Below the pieces are notes generated by a model. It was not told where the DNA came from. It saw nothing but the letters and a program-made list of their open reading frames with translations, and did not search any database. From contig JAIBDW010000004.1 of NCBI GenBank assembly GCA_024686035.1, positions 1 through 52,732 on the forward strand: a stretch of DNA of 52,732 bases, in the 5' to 3' direction. Position numbers and translations under genes: made by a program. Origin of the DNA: Oceanospirillaceae bacterium. Its GTDB lineage: Bacteria > Pseudomonadota > Gammaproteobacteria > Pseudomonadales > Balneatricaceae. The first letter of the stretch is position 1; the number at the start of each line of letters is the position of its first letter. This document shows positions 22,405-32,183 of this stretch, piece by piece.

Positions 22405-24356
22405 GATAACGCTTCCTTTACAAAAGATTTTTTACGCCTGTAACGCTTATCCCAGACTGCTAATACACCGCCTAAAGCCATCATTAGAGCGCCTAGCCAG
22501 ATCAAACGTATCATGGGTTTAACATGTAAACGCATGGCCCAAGCGCCATTTTCCAGTGGTTCACCCATAGCAACGTAAACATCCCGATTTAAAGCGGGAT
22601 CAATGGCCGCTTCAGTCATGGTTTGGCCACGAGCAGTGTAAGTGCGTTTTTGGGGTAATAAATAAGCTGAAAACTCACCATTTTTGGCCAGTTTAACTTT
22701 GCCCTCAATCGCAGTAAAGTTGGGTCCCGTTACATTTTCAACACCCATGAAAACAAATTCATAATGGCCAAGAGTCGCCTTGTCTCCAACTTCCATACGC
22801 AAGTCTTTTTGGGTGGAATAGTGGCTTACCACAGCAATACCCAGTGCCGTAATACCAATGCCCACGTGCGCCAACAACATACCGTAGTATCCAGGGTTTA
22901 ATTGTCGTAAACCTACAAAAAACGACTGGTGGCGTAAACGTCTTTTCAAATCCACCCAAGACGCCAAGACGAGCCACACCAAAAGTGCCGCTGCCAGTGC
23001 CGTTGATGGATTAAATTCACCTTTATATGCAAACGGAAACAACACCCCTAAAACAACCGCGATAAGCGCTGGAGAACGCAATACTTGCCATAATTCACGT
23101 GGACTAATTCGTTTCCATTTTGAGCCTAACCCTAAGCCCATAGAAATAATCAACAACACCATCAAAGGCACAAAGGCTGCATTAAAATAGGGTGGGCCTA
23201 CAGATATTTTTCCACCACCTACTGCATCTAAAAACAAAGGATACAAAGTGCCTAGTAATACGGTTAAAGCTGCAACAATTAGTAACACATTATTAGATAA
23301 CAAGAACGTTTCTCGAGACCAAAAACGATAACCAACACGACTTTCTACGGTTGTTGCACGTAAGGCAAACAACAACAAAGACCCGCCTACAGTGATGGCC
23401 AACAATACTAATACATAATAGCCACGCTCTGGATCTGAAGCAAAAGCATGCACTGAGGTTAATACCCCTGAGCGCACTAAAAAGGTACCTAACAAACTTA
23501 AGCTAAACGCCAAAATGGCCAACAATATTGTCCAGTTTTTGAACAAACCTCTTTTTTCTGACACAGCTAAGGAATGTAATAACGCGGTACCTACTAACCA
23601 AGGCATAAAGGAAGCGTTTTCAACAGGATCCCAAAACCACCAGCCGCCCCAGCCAAGCTCGTAGTAAGCCCACCAACTACCCAAAGCAATACCCGCCGTT
23701 AGAAAAGCCCAGGCAACACTTGTCCATGGGCGTGACCATCTTACCCAAGCCGCATCATAACGGCCATCCAGCAAAGCGGCGATGGCGAAAGCAAAAGCAA
23801 CAGAAAACCCAACATAACCCATATACAACATAGGAGGATGAACAATAAGACCAAAATCTTGCAACAAAGGATTAAGGTCCGCCCCTTGCAGCGCAGCTTC
23901 TGGCAACAAACGCGCAAACGGATTACTGGTAAATAAAGTAAAGGAAATAAAACCAACGCCGATCATGCCCATGACTGACAACACTCTTGCCTGCATCGTT
24001 AGCGGCAAGCTTTTGCTTAACAGGCTTACCGCCATCGTCCACATACCCAAGATCAACACCCAAAGTAATAATGAGCCTTCATGACCACCCCACACTGCGC
24101 TCATCTTATATCGCATAGGTAGCGCTGTATTGGAGTTTTGCGCGACATAACTCACACTAAAGTCGTCTTGAGCGAATGCCAACATCAGCATGGCAAAAGA
24201 AATAAGAAGCATTACACCCAATCCCACTGCCAAAGGCTTAGCACTAAGCATCAAACGTGTTTGGCCTGTATATGAGCCTAACATTGGTAATAAGCCCAAA
24301 CTTAAGGCTAGAAATAGCGATGATATTAACGCTACATGTCCTATTTCTGGGATCAT
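22401..24356 (-). CDS. ccmF: CcmF, heme lyase subunit
   Basis: [15 protein letters not shown] and WWD-type motif [19 protein letters not shown]. Confidence 0.97.
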   Translation of the reverse strand: MIPEIGHVALISSLFLALSLGLLPMLGSYTGQTRLMLSAKPLAVGLGVMLLISFAMLMLAFAQDDFSVSYVAQNSNTALPMRYKMSAVWGGHEGSLLLWVLILGMWTMAVSLLSKSLPLTMQARVLSVMGMIGVGFISFTLFTSNPFARLLPEAALQGADLNPLLQDFGLIVHPPMLYMGYVGFSVAFAFAIAALLDGRYDAAWVRWSRPWTSVAWAFLTAGIALGSWWAYYELGWGGWWFWDPVENASFMPWLVGTALLHSLAVSEKRGLFKNWTILLAILAFSLSLLGTFLVRSGVLTSVHAFASDPERGYYVLVLLAITVGGSLLLFALRATTVESRVGYRFWSRETFLLSNNVLLIVAALTVLLGTLYPLFLDAVGGGKISVGPPYFNAAFVPLMVLLIISMGLGLGSKWKRISPRELWQVLRSPALIAVVLGVLFPFAYKGEFNPSTALAAALLVWLVLASWVDLKRRLRHQSFFVGLRQLNPGYYGMLLAHVGIGITALGIAVVSHYSTQKDLRMEVGDKATLGHYEFVFMGVENVTGPNFTAIEGKVKLAKNGEFSAYLLPQKRTYTARGQTMTEAAIDPALNRDVYVAMGEPLENGAWAMRLHVKPMIRLIWLGALMMALGGVLAVWDKRYRRKKSFVKEALS

Positions 24357-24856
24357 TTTGAAGCCTCTTGTGAAGGGTAATCCTTGGCAGATTGTGCCTC
24401 AGTTTTTGTGGTATTTGAACTTGCAGCTTGGGCTTCGTTTAATGCTTGAAGCACTTCTGGTGGCATGTAATTTTCATCATGCTTGGCCAGTACTTCATCT
24501 GCTACAAACACCCCCTCATCATTCATTTTTCCTTGGGCCACAATGCCTTGGCCTTCACGAAATAGGTCCGGCAATATACCCGTATAATCTACCTTTACAT
24601 CTTCCACAAAATCAGTGATCACAAAGCGTACTTTTAAGCTGTCTGTCGCACGCTCTAAACTACCGTCTCGAACCATGCCTCCAGCCCTTATTCTTTGACC
24701 TGTGGGCGCCTTGCCTTGAGCCATGTCAGTAGGAGAGAAAAAAAGATTGATATTTTGTGACAAAGAGTACAAAACCAAACCGACAATGATGCTAGTACCT
24801 GCGAGCAGGCCTAAGATGAGTAGTAGTTTTTTACGTCTTTTAGGGTGCATCAACAT
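24353..24856 (-). CDS. ccmE: CcmE, heme chaperone
   Basis: [23 protein letters not shown]... and heme-binding [14 protein letters not shown]. Confidence 0.96.
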   Translation of the reverse strand: MLMHPKRRKKLLLILGLLAGTSIIVGLVLYSLSQNINLFFSPTDMAQGKAPTGQRIRAGGMVRDGSLERATDSLKVRFVITDFVEDVKVDYTGILPDLFREGQGIVAQGKMNDEGVFVADEVLAKHDENYMPPEVLQALNEAQAASSNTTKTEAQSAKDYPSQEASK

Positions 24857-25043
24857 AGGTGTTTGCCTGATAGTTACTGTTACGTCGTATAAAAGCTTGA
24901 GCCTGCTTTAGGGCCTGTTTTCTTTCACTTCTAGCGTGCCACACATTGGCGGCCAACAGCACAATGAAAAGGCCATAACAAGACCAAACATAAGGTCCAT
25001 GCCCTGCCATATGCCATAACGCATCTACAGATTCAAAATACAT
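24840..25043 (-). CDS. ccmD: CcmD, heme exporter small subunit
   Basis: Small single-TM ORF between ccmC and ccmE ([23 protein letters not shown]). Confidence 0.9.
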   Translation of the reverse strand: MYFESVDALWHMAGHGPYVWSCYGLFIVLLAANVWHARSERKQALKQAQAFIRRNSNYQANTYVDAP

Positions 25044-25810
25044 TACTTTGCTCCGGAAATATCTTTATGCTGCATCAGCCAACTTGCACCATTTTGGGTT
25101 TGCAATATTTGCGCTCTAGTGCGTGTTAACACCACCAAACCAAACAAAAAATAACTGCCTAACACCGTCAAAAGTAAGGGCAGGTACATCTCTGAAGGCA
25201 TCGTTGGCTTGTCCGTGAGACTAAAGCTAGAGCTTTGGTGGAGTGTATTCCACCATTCTACAGAGTATTTAATGATGGGAATATTAATAGTCCCTACAAT
25301 AGCTAATATAGCTGTGGCTTTGCCGGCAATTTGGCGTTCGCTGATGGCTTGATTTAACGCCATGACTCCTGCGTAAAGAAACAGCAATACTAAAGTTGAG
25401 GTAAGTCTTGCATCCCAAACCCAGTAGGCTCCCCAAGTTGGCTTACCCCAAATGGCACCTGTGACCAAGGCAATCAGAGTGAATGTTGCACCAATAGCGA
25501 TACAACTTCGTGCCACCATAAACGCGATTTTCATTTTCCATATGAGACCAATAGCCCCGGCAATTGCCATACTTAAAAAAACAGACTGCGAAAGGATAGC
25601 AGCAGGCACATGAACATACATAATCCGAAAACTGTTGCCTTGTTGATAATCTGCAGGCGCAAAAGCCAAACCCCAAACCATGCCACAGGTTAATAATAGA
25701 AACGCAGCCAAGGTAAACCATGGCTGTAGCAAGCCACCAAAGTTGTAAAACCACTTAGGCGAACCCATTTGATGAAACCAACGAGGCATACGCCAATTAA
25801 ATTGGGCCAT
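25043..25810 (-). CDS. ccmC: CcmC, heme exporter membrane subunit
   Basis: YVHVPAAILSQSVF and WWD-type WGAYWVWDARLTSTLVL. Confidence 0.97.
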   Translation of the reverse strand: MAQFNWRMPRWFHQMGSPKWFYNFGGLLQPWFTLAAFLLLTCGMVWGLAFAPADYQQGNSFRIMYVHVPAAILSQSVFLSMAIAGAIGLIWKMKIAFMVARSCIAIGATFTLIALVTGAIWGKPTWGAYWVWDARLTSTLVLLFLYAGVMALNQAISERQIAGKATAILAIVGTINIPIIKYSVEWWNTLHQSSSFSLTDKPTMPSEMYLPLLLTVLGSYFLFGLVVLTRTRAQILQTQNGASWLMQHKDISGAK

Positions 25811-25837
25811 AGAAATTATCTCTTTTAAACATATCTT

Positions 25838-26497
25838 TTATAACTTAAGCGCCGCACCAGCAGCCCAAGGTGTAATCATTAACGCAAATACAAACATCGC
25901 CCCTAACAAGGCCATATAGCCATCTACAGGCATACCTAGCGCGGCTGCGGCTACGCTTGAGGCACCAAAAATAATCACTGGCACATACAAGGGCAATATT
26001 AACAAAGTCAAAAGCATACCACCGCCTCTAACCCCGGTAACCAATGCTGCACCAATCGCACCCAATAAGCTAAGGGTGGGAGTGCCAAGAAGAAGGCTTA
26101 GCATCAGTGTAGGCACTGCGTCACTGGGTAAAAACAACATCATGGCGATCAACGGCGATATTAATATTAATGGCAAACCACTCACCAACCAATGCACAAA
26201 AACTTTTGCCAGCACTAAGCACCAACTAGGGTATGGGGCCAACAACAGTTGTTCCAAACTACCATCATCATGGTCTAGTTTGAATAATAGCTCTAACGAT
26301 AACAGGGTTGCCAACATGGCTGCCACCCAAATGACGCCAGCAGCTGTTTGGGATAACAACGACGCTTCAGGGCTAACACCTAAGGGAAACAACGCCACCA
26401 CCAGGACGAAAAACACCAATGGGTTAATCATTTCTGCAGGTTGCCTTGCAACCAGCAATAAGTCACGGCGGATGATCGCCAACATAAACCCCATCAC
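25838..26497 (-). CDS. ccmB: CcmB, heme exporter permease
   Basis: FFVLVVALFPLGVSPE...LFKLDHDDGSLEQLLLAP; operon position. Confidence 0.96.
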   Translation of the reverse strand: MMGFMLAIIRRDLLLVARQPAEMINPLVFFVLVVALFPLGVSPEASLLSQTAAGVIWVAAMLATLLSLELLFKLDHDDGSLEQLLLAPYPSWCLVLAKVFVHWLVSGLPLILISPLIAMMLFLPSDAVPTLMLSLLLGTPTLSLLGAIGAALVTGVRGGGMLLTLLILPLYVPVIIFGASSVAAAALGMPVDGYMALLGAMFVFALMITPWAAGAALKL

Positions 26498-27156
26498 GTG
26501 ATATTGCCATTTTCATTGGCAAGATATTGGCAGGTTTGACGCGCATAGTCTCCCATGTCTAACACCTGCACTTGCGCCAGGGTGATGTCTTGGTGACTGG
26601 TCATCAGCACGGCTCCCCCTGCCAGGGTATGTTTGTTCAACCACTCTTGTTCATCAGCAATGCCTTGCTGGTCAATAGAAGTAAATGGCTCATCAAGTAG
26701 CCATATATCCGCTTTACATAAGTGCAATCGAGCCAAAGCAACTCTGCGCTTTTGACCTGCAGAAAGCTGAGCAACCACACTTTCTTCGTAACCTCTAAGA
26801 CCCACTTGCTCTAACGCCATGAAACGTTGCTTTTGAGTAGACAATCCATCTAGTCCAGCCAGCCAAGTTAAGTTTTCATCGGCTGTAAGCTGTTCTTTAA
26901 GCCCTAACTTGTGGCCGATGTAAATCATTCTAGTATCGTTATTCAGTAATTGAACCTCTCCCTCATCAACCGCATGAAGGCCGGCTAATTGGCGCAAGAA
27001 GGTGGTTTTTCCGGCACCATTTCGACCTTTTATGTGCCACAAATCACCCGCTTCCACATTAATATTAAGGCCTTGATACAGCGTTCGCGAGTCTCTCTCA
27101 CAGGCCAAATCGCTGATGCATAATAAAGGTTTCATGGCTGGGCTTGGAAAAGGCAC
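26494..27156 (-). CDS. ccmA: CcmA, heme exporter ATP-binding protein
   Basis: GRNGAGKTTFLRQLAGL, LSAGQKRRVALARL. The true start may be the internal ATG at 27135 (MKPLLCISDLACERD). Confidence 0.96.
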   Translation of the reverse strand: MPFPSPAMKPLLCISDLACERDSRTLYQGLNINVEAGDLWHIKGRNGAGKTTFLRQLAGLHAVDEGEVQLLNNDTRMIYIGHKLGLKEQLTADENLTWLAGLDGLSTQKQRFMALEQVGLRGYEESVVAQLSAGQKRRVALARLHLCKADIWLLDEPFTSIDQQGIADEQEWLNKHTLAGGAVLMTSHQDITLAQVQVLDMGDYARQTCQYLANENGNIT

Positions 27157-27157
27157 T

Positions 27158-27171
27158 AAGAGTTAACTCTT
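27158..27171. promoter_or_regulatory. Perfect palindrome upstream of ccmA (candidate operator)
   Basis: AAGAGTTAACTCTT, 14-bp perfect palindrome just upstream of the ccmA start. Confidence 0.35.
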
Positions 27172-27276
27172 TCATAGTAGGGCTTTTCATTGTAACGGTT
27201 TCACACAAGGATGCGAAGGTAGTTAAGCGCGCAATTACAAATTTTTACCTACTACATAGGTCGTGTATTCGAGGTT

Positions 27277-27903
27277 TTACGAAAGGCTAGCGGAAGATTT
27301 TAAACGCACATACATAATCGCCGTCGTAATAGCATCGCCCAAAGCGGTATGGCGACCTAATATAGGCACATCCAAGGTTTTGGCAATAGCTTCAAAGGAC
27401 AGGTTAATTTGATATTCCGCACCCCCTGATAAGCGTGCTTTATTGCGATACAAATCCATCACATCAACACAAGAGTTTGGCAACCCGAATTCATACAATG
27501 GTCTTAGGTGCCTATCTAATACGGCTAAATCATAGGCGATGTTGTATCCAACAATCGGACGGTTACCTACAAATTTAAGCATTTTTTTCAATGCTTCCTC
27601 TAGAGGTAAGCCTTCATTTAGGTCCATACGTCGCAGTTTATGGATTTTAACCGAAGCCTTTGGCAACTCGTTAGGCGAAGCTAAGGTCACCGATAGCTTG
27701 TTGCTACTCATGACACGGTTACCTCTAATTACCACTGCGGCTATGGACAATATTTGCGCTTTTGCAACATCTAAGCTTGTGGTCTCTATATCCAAAGAGA
27801 CTAGCTCTTCACCTTGATAGCGATTAAAAAGATACATCCATGAGCTCTTAAGCTGGCGCACCTTCCACACATCTTTAATACGGCGTAATCTTCGCTTTAG
27901 CAT
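27277..27903 (-). CDS. DnaQ-like 3'-5' exonuclease
   Basis: LVSLDIETTSLDVAKAQILSIAAV (ExoI DxE), IVGYNIAYDLAVLDRHL (ExoII), HTALGDAITTA (ExoIII HxxxxD). Confidence 0.93.
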   Translation of the reverse strand: MLKRRLRRIKDVWKVRQLKSSWMYLFNRYQGEELVSLDIETTSLDVAKAQILSIAAVVIRGNRVMSSNKLSVTLASPNELPKASVKIHKLRRMDLNEGLPLEEALKKMLKFVGNRPIVGYNIAYDLAVLDRHLRPLYEFGLPNSCVDVMDLYRNKARLSGGAEYQINLSFEAIAKTLDVPILGRHTALGDAITTAIMYVRLKSSASLS

Positions 27904-29741
27904 TATAGTCCTGTACCTAGACGGTACCTTAATGAGAGGTGTTTTTTAAAGTCTTTGACCACCTGAAAAGACTGACGCAATAAATCCTTATCTAAGCGAT
28001 CCAAAGCACTTACATTGATATCGTTATTGATTTCCTTTGCACTGCAGCCACTTTCTTGCTGCTTGAGGTGATGAGCCAAGCGAAACCACTGCAACAGCGA
28101 AAAAGAGTCCTTGAGTTCGCTACCCAAACGTTGTGGTAAAACACCCAACTTAATTAAGGTTTCAATACGTTTATATGTATTGGTTTCGGCCACTTGGTAT
28201 TGCATAGAAAGCACTCGTACACCGTGTACAATGGGGAAGATCCCCCCTTTTTTGACATCGATGCCAGATGCTCGGTCTCTGATCCCTCCCAAAAAATTCA
28301 GAGGCGTTTCAAATACTAAAGTAACCTCTGCAAATAAAGATAAAAATCGCTCTTGTTGTTTGAGCTCTTTCAACAACCAATTACGACTGGTCTTAAATAA
28401 GGCCTTATTACCTGCAACAGGGTGTGCGTCTATAGAGATTGCTAGATTTAACAAACTGTCGCTATCTGCTTTTGCCACCCAGTCGCGCATGCGCTGAGTC
28501 CACTCGCTGATCGGCTGCACCCAAAACGGATTACTAACCATCACCCTACCTGGGCACTCAGGATAGCCTAGATCAACAAGTGCTTGGCTGTATACTTCTA
28601 AGGTTTGATGACATTCTGGCCAATCTAGACCATCTCGCATAATAAGACCGTTGTCTTGGTCAATTCTGATGACCTGTTCACCGCGGCCTTCACTGCCCAT
28701 AACCACCAAACACACATGAGGTAATAGGCTTTCTGGAACCACAATATTAAATAGCTTTGACATCAATCTATTATTAAGAGCAGCTAACAGATCCATAGCA
28801 AAACGGATTTTAACTCCTTGAGAATATAAGGAACGGATTAGATCACCCATATCCCCCGCTGCTGCCTTGAGCTGTTCAATATTTGTGGCCCGCTCAATAC
28901 GCAATCCAACCACATGAGAGTGGCTTGAAAAATAGCTTAAGGTATCTGCTAGGTCAATGATTCCATGTAGTTTAGAATCTTTCATCACGACCACACGATC
29001 AATTTGGTTGGCCGTCATCAACACCAGGGCGTTAAATAGGTAATCACCAGACTCCACCGTGATCAGCCTATAGTTTGCAATCGCTTGCGCATCCGTAGTC
29101 ACAGGCAGCTTGTCTAGGACAATTGCATTTAACAAGTCTGTACGAGTCACAATGCCGTAACGACTTCCACGTTGCACCAACACACAATCAACCTGCTGAT
29201 CACTCATGTAAGCGGTGGCGCCTTCTAGATCAGTACCGTTAGGCAACAATGCAGCTTCTCGCATACATGAGCTGTCTATACGAGCGAGCATGAACTCGGT
29301 CATATTTAGTGAATCGCCTCTTTGGGCTAGTAGCTGCTTTTGTAATGATAAGTCTTTGTTAAAAAAATCACCAAAACTTGGATTGCGATAGATTAAATCC
29401 AACAAAATTTTCGTGGGAAGCAAATAACAAATCGTTTCTTCATCAGCTACAAAGTCATGAATTGCAGTGCCACGAAGCGCCGACCAAGCGCCAAAATAAT
29501 CATCATTAGTGTAATGAACAAAAGTATGTCCATGATTTACATCTGAACTTTGGACATCCAGTTCACTCACACACCCTTTAAGAATGATATACAACCCCTC
29601 TGGGGCATCACCTGTTTTGATAATGACTTCACTGGCCTGATAGTAAACAATATCAAAGTTGTCTTGTAGCAAACTGCGCTCATCTTCGTTTAATAAATTA
29701 AACGGCAAAACATCGGTGTTGAACCCACTACTAATTTGCAT
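27903..29741 (-). CDS. CNB-CBS-DUF294 nucleotidyltransferase-like signalling protein
   Basis: cNMP-binding-like N-terminus (VIIKTGDAPEGLYIILKGCVSEL), CBS pair, and GSEGRGEQVIRIDQDNGLI nucleotidyltransferase motif. Confidence 0.9.
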   Translation of the reverse strand: MQISSGFNTDVLPFNLLNEDERSLLQDNFDIVYYQASEVIIKTGDAPEGLYIILKGCVSELDVQSSDVNHGHTFVHYTNDDYFGAWSALRGTAIHDFVADEETICYLLPTKILLDLIYRNPSFGDFFNKDLSLQKQLLAQRGDSLNMTEFMLARIDSSCMREAALLPNGTDLEGATAYMSDQQVDCVLVQRGSRYGIVTRTDLLNAIVLDKLPVTTDAQAIANYRLITVESGDYLFNALVLMTANQIDRVVVMKDSKLHGIIDLADTLSYFSSHSHVVGLRIERATNIEQLKAAAGDMGDLIRSLYSQGVKIRFAMDLLAALNNRLMSKLFNIVVPESLLPHVCLVVMGSEGRGEQVIRIDQDNGLIMRDGLDWPECHQTLEVYSQALVDLGYPECPGRVMVSNPFWVQPISEWTQRMRDWVAKADSDSLLNLAISIDAHPVAGNKALFKTSRNWLLKELKQQERFLSLFAEVTLVFETPLNFLGGIRDRASGIDVKKGGIFPIVHGVRVLSMQYQVAETNTYKRIETLIKLGVLPQRLGSELKDSFSLLQWFRLAHHLKQQESGCSAKEINNDINVSALDRLDKDLLRQSFQVVKDFKKHLSLRYRLGTGL

Positions 29742-29776
29742 ATCTCATCGCTTATCAGTGTTTAAATAACTTTCTA

Positions 29777-31600
29777 TCAATAGTATGCAGAGCCCGTATT
29801 TCTAGGAACACGAATGTTTTGCACGATATTTTGTATATGTTTGGGCGGTTCAGGCGTTAAATTTGACACCAGGTATGCCACGATAAAGTTGAGCATCATG
29901 CCTAAAGCACCAAAGCCTTCAGGAGAAATCCCCAGCAACCAATCACTAGGCTTGCCACCCATGAATTTAAAGTAGGCGATATAACATATGGTAGAAATCA
30001 AACCCACCAGCATGCCACTTATGGCACCATATTTATTCATCCGCTGGTAAAAAATACCCATAATAATGGCAGGGAAAAATGACGCACACGCCAAGCCAAA
30101 GGCCAAAGCCACCACAGCAGCCACATAGTCTGGAGGGTTCATACCCAAATAACCGGCAACGAGAATCGCCACCATAGCCGCCAAACGGGCCGCAAGCAGC
30201 TCTTGTTTATCCGTTATTTTAGGTCGAATGGTTTTTTTAATTAAATCGTGAGATACGGCAGTCGCAATCACTAATAGCAACCCTGCTGCAGTGGATAATG
30301 CCGCTGCCATGGCACCTGCTGCAATCAAAGCAATGACCCAATCAGGCAATTCAGCAATTTCTGGATTAGCCAGCACCATAATGTCTGGATCAACGTAAAT
30401 TTCATTCGCAAAGGGCTGAACTTTCGGGTCAAACTCGCCACTACTTGGGTTAATGACATGACGTTGGTTATAGTAAAAATTTCTGGCCACCTTATCTTCT
30501 GCAGTGCCCCAATAAATAGGTTTGTGCTGGCGACCTGTAAAGGCATCTCCTGCGGCATACTGAGTGCGGCCATCGGCATTGTGATCATACCAAGCGATCA
30601 AGCCGGCATTTTCCCACTTCTTAAACCATTGGGGCATTTCTTCGTATGCTGTGCCTGTATTATCTGCGCCGTTTACCGTTTCTATGAGATTGATACGCCC
30701 AAACGCCGCCACCGCAGGAATTGTGGAATAGAGCAATGAAATGAATACCAAAGCCCATGCAGCTGATATACGTGCATCACGCACTCTGGGTACAGTGAAA
30801 AAACGCACAATTACATGGGGCAATCCAGCAGTGCCGAACATTAAAGAAGCGGTGATAAAAAACATATCCATGTTACTTTTACTGCCTTCAGTAAAACTTG
30901 CAAAACCAAGCTCTGTCACTAAAGCATCCAAATGGTCTAGTACAGGTTGCCCATTACTTAAGGTGGCCCCTAAACCTGTTTGTGGCAATAAATGTCCGGT
31001 CATGGAAAAGGTCAAAAATAATGCGGGGACTGTAAAAGCAAAAATCATCACACAGTACTGGGCCACCTGCGTGTATGTGATGCCCTTCATACCTCCCAAA
31101 ACAGCATAAACAAACACCACAGCCATGCCGATCATAACGCCAGTGTCTATTTCTACTTGAAGAAAACGAGAAAATACAATGCCAGTGCCACGCATTTGTC
31201 CTGCGATGTAGGTGAATGAAATAAACAACACGCAAATGACAGCCACTACTCTGGCAACGCTTGAGTAATAACGATCACCGACGAAGTCAGGCACTGTAAA
31301 TTTACCAAATTTACGTAAGTAAGGCGCCAGCAGCAACGCCAACAGCACGTAACCACCAGTCCAGCCCATAATAAATCCACTGGCATCATAGCCAGCAAAA
31401 GAAACAATGCCTGCCAACGAAATAAATGAAGCAGCGGACATCCAATCAGCTGCAGTGGCCATGCCATTAGCCAGAGGGGTTACACCGCCTCCTGCCACAT
31501 AAAACTCTTGCGTACTTGATGCCCTGCTCCAAAACGCGATAGCGATGTAGATACCAAAAGACCCTACCACAAACATGTAAGTGAGCTGTTCTAGGCTCAT
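29777..31600 (-). CDS. Sodium:solute symporter (SSS family, ActP/VC_2705-like)
   Basis: Multi-TM protein with FYVAGGGVTPLANGMATAADWMSAASFISLAG; pairs with the DUF4212 gene upstream. Confidence 0.92.
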   Translation of the reverse strand: MSLEQLTYMFVVGSFGIYIAIAFWSRASSTQEFYVAGGGVTPLANGMATAADWMSAASFISLAGIVSFAGYDASGFIMGWTGGYVLLALLLAPYLRKFGKFTVPDFVGDRYYSSVARVVAVICVLFISFTYIAGQMRGTGIVFSRFLQVEIDTGVMIGMAVVFVYAVLGGMKGITYTQVAQYCVMIFAFTVPALFLTFSMTGHLLPQTGLGATLSNGQPVLDHLDALVTELGFASFTEGSKSNMDMFFITASLMFGTAGLPHVIVRFFTVPRVRDARISAAWALVFISLLYSTIPAVAAFGRINLIETVNGADNTGTAYEEMPQWFKKWENAGLIAWYDHNADGRTQYAAGDAFTGRQHKPIYWGTAEDKVARNFYYNQRHVINPSSGEFDPKVQPFANEIYVDPDIMVLANPEIAELPDWVIALIAAGAMAAALSTAAGLLLVIATAVSHDLIKKTIRPKITDKQELLAARLAAMVAILVAGYLGMNPPDYVAAVVALAFGLACASFFPAIIMGIFYQRMNKYGAISGMLVGLISTICYIAYFKFMGGKPSDWLLGISPEGFGALGMMLNFIVAYLVSNLTPEPPKHIQNIVQNIRVPRNTGSAYY

Positions 31601-31653
31601 GATGAATTCCTATTGTTAATAAACGAAAAATGGATTAATAGTTTTGCAGACAA

Positions 31654-31917
31654 TTATTCATGCACATCAAACTCACTATCAAGGCGCCCCATACGGATTG
31701 CATAAGCGATAGTCAGTGCACAAAAAACCAGAATGCTGCCCTGATTAGCAAACCAATAACCCAATTTAAATCCAAATATATTGAATTGATTTAGTTCATC
31801 CACAAAAACAATGCCAAAGCCAAAAGAAACCACAAACCAAATCACAAGGTAGGAAAAAATGATTTGTAAGTTACGCCGCCAATATTGTTGTGCTTTATTA
31901 ATATCTTTTTTCATCAT
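31654..31917 (-). CDS. DUF4212 small membrane protein (symporter partner)
   Basis: YWRRNLQIIFSYLVIWFVVSFGFGIVFVDELNQFNIFGFKLGYWFANQGSILVFCALTIAYA, a typical DUF4212 sequence preceding an SSS symporter. Confidence 0.9.
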   Translation of the reverse strand: MMKKDINKAQQYWRRNLQIIFSYLVIWFVVSFGFGIVFVDELNQFNIFGFKLGYWFANQGSILVFCALTIAYAIRMGRLDSEFDVHE

Positions 31918-31937
31918 CTGCCTTTTTTTATTATTTT

Positions 31938-31954
31938 TTATGATTCAATCATAA
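31938..31954. promoter_or_regulatory. Palindrome upstream of the DUF4212/symporter operon
   Basis: ttatgatt-c-aatcataa, 8-bp perfect arms with a 1-nt centre. Confidence 0.35.
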
Positions 31955-32086
31955 CCACTTGCAGGATCTAGGGCAACGACATTGTCGGCTAAAGACCTAA
32001 GTTCAGGTGCACTGCTAAACCATAAAAACAAACATTAGACCTTAGTATAAACAATTGTGAGAAAAAACATAGGTAATTGATTTTAA

Positions 32087-32105
32087 TAAACTTTACCAAA
32101 GTTTA
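32087..32105. promoter_or_regulatory. Palindrome upstream of the crbS-like kinase gene, containing TTTACCAAAGT
   Basis: taaacttt-acc-aaagttta, 8-bp perfect arms with a 3-nt spacer, in the divergent intergenic region. Confidence 0.4.
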
Positions 32106-32183
32106 GTTTTAAGGCATAAAACCAGCTGACGTGTTATAAATAGCCAAGGTTTATTTCTTCTGTCTTAACATTGCAGGCATCAC

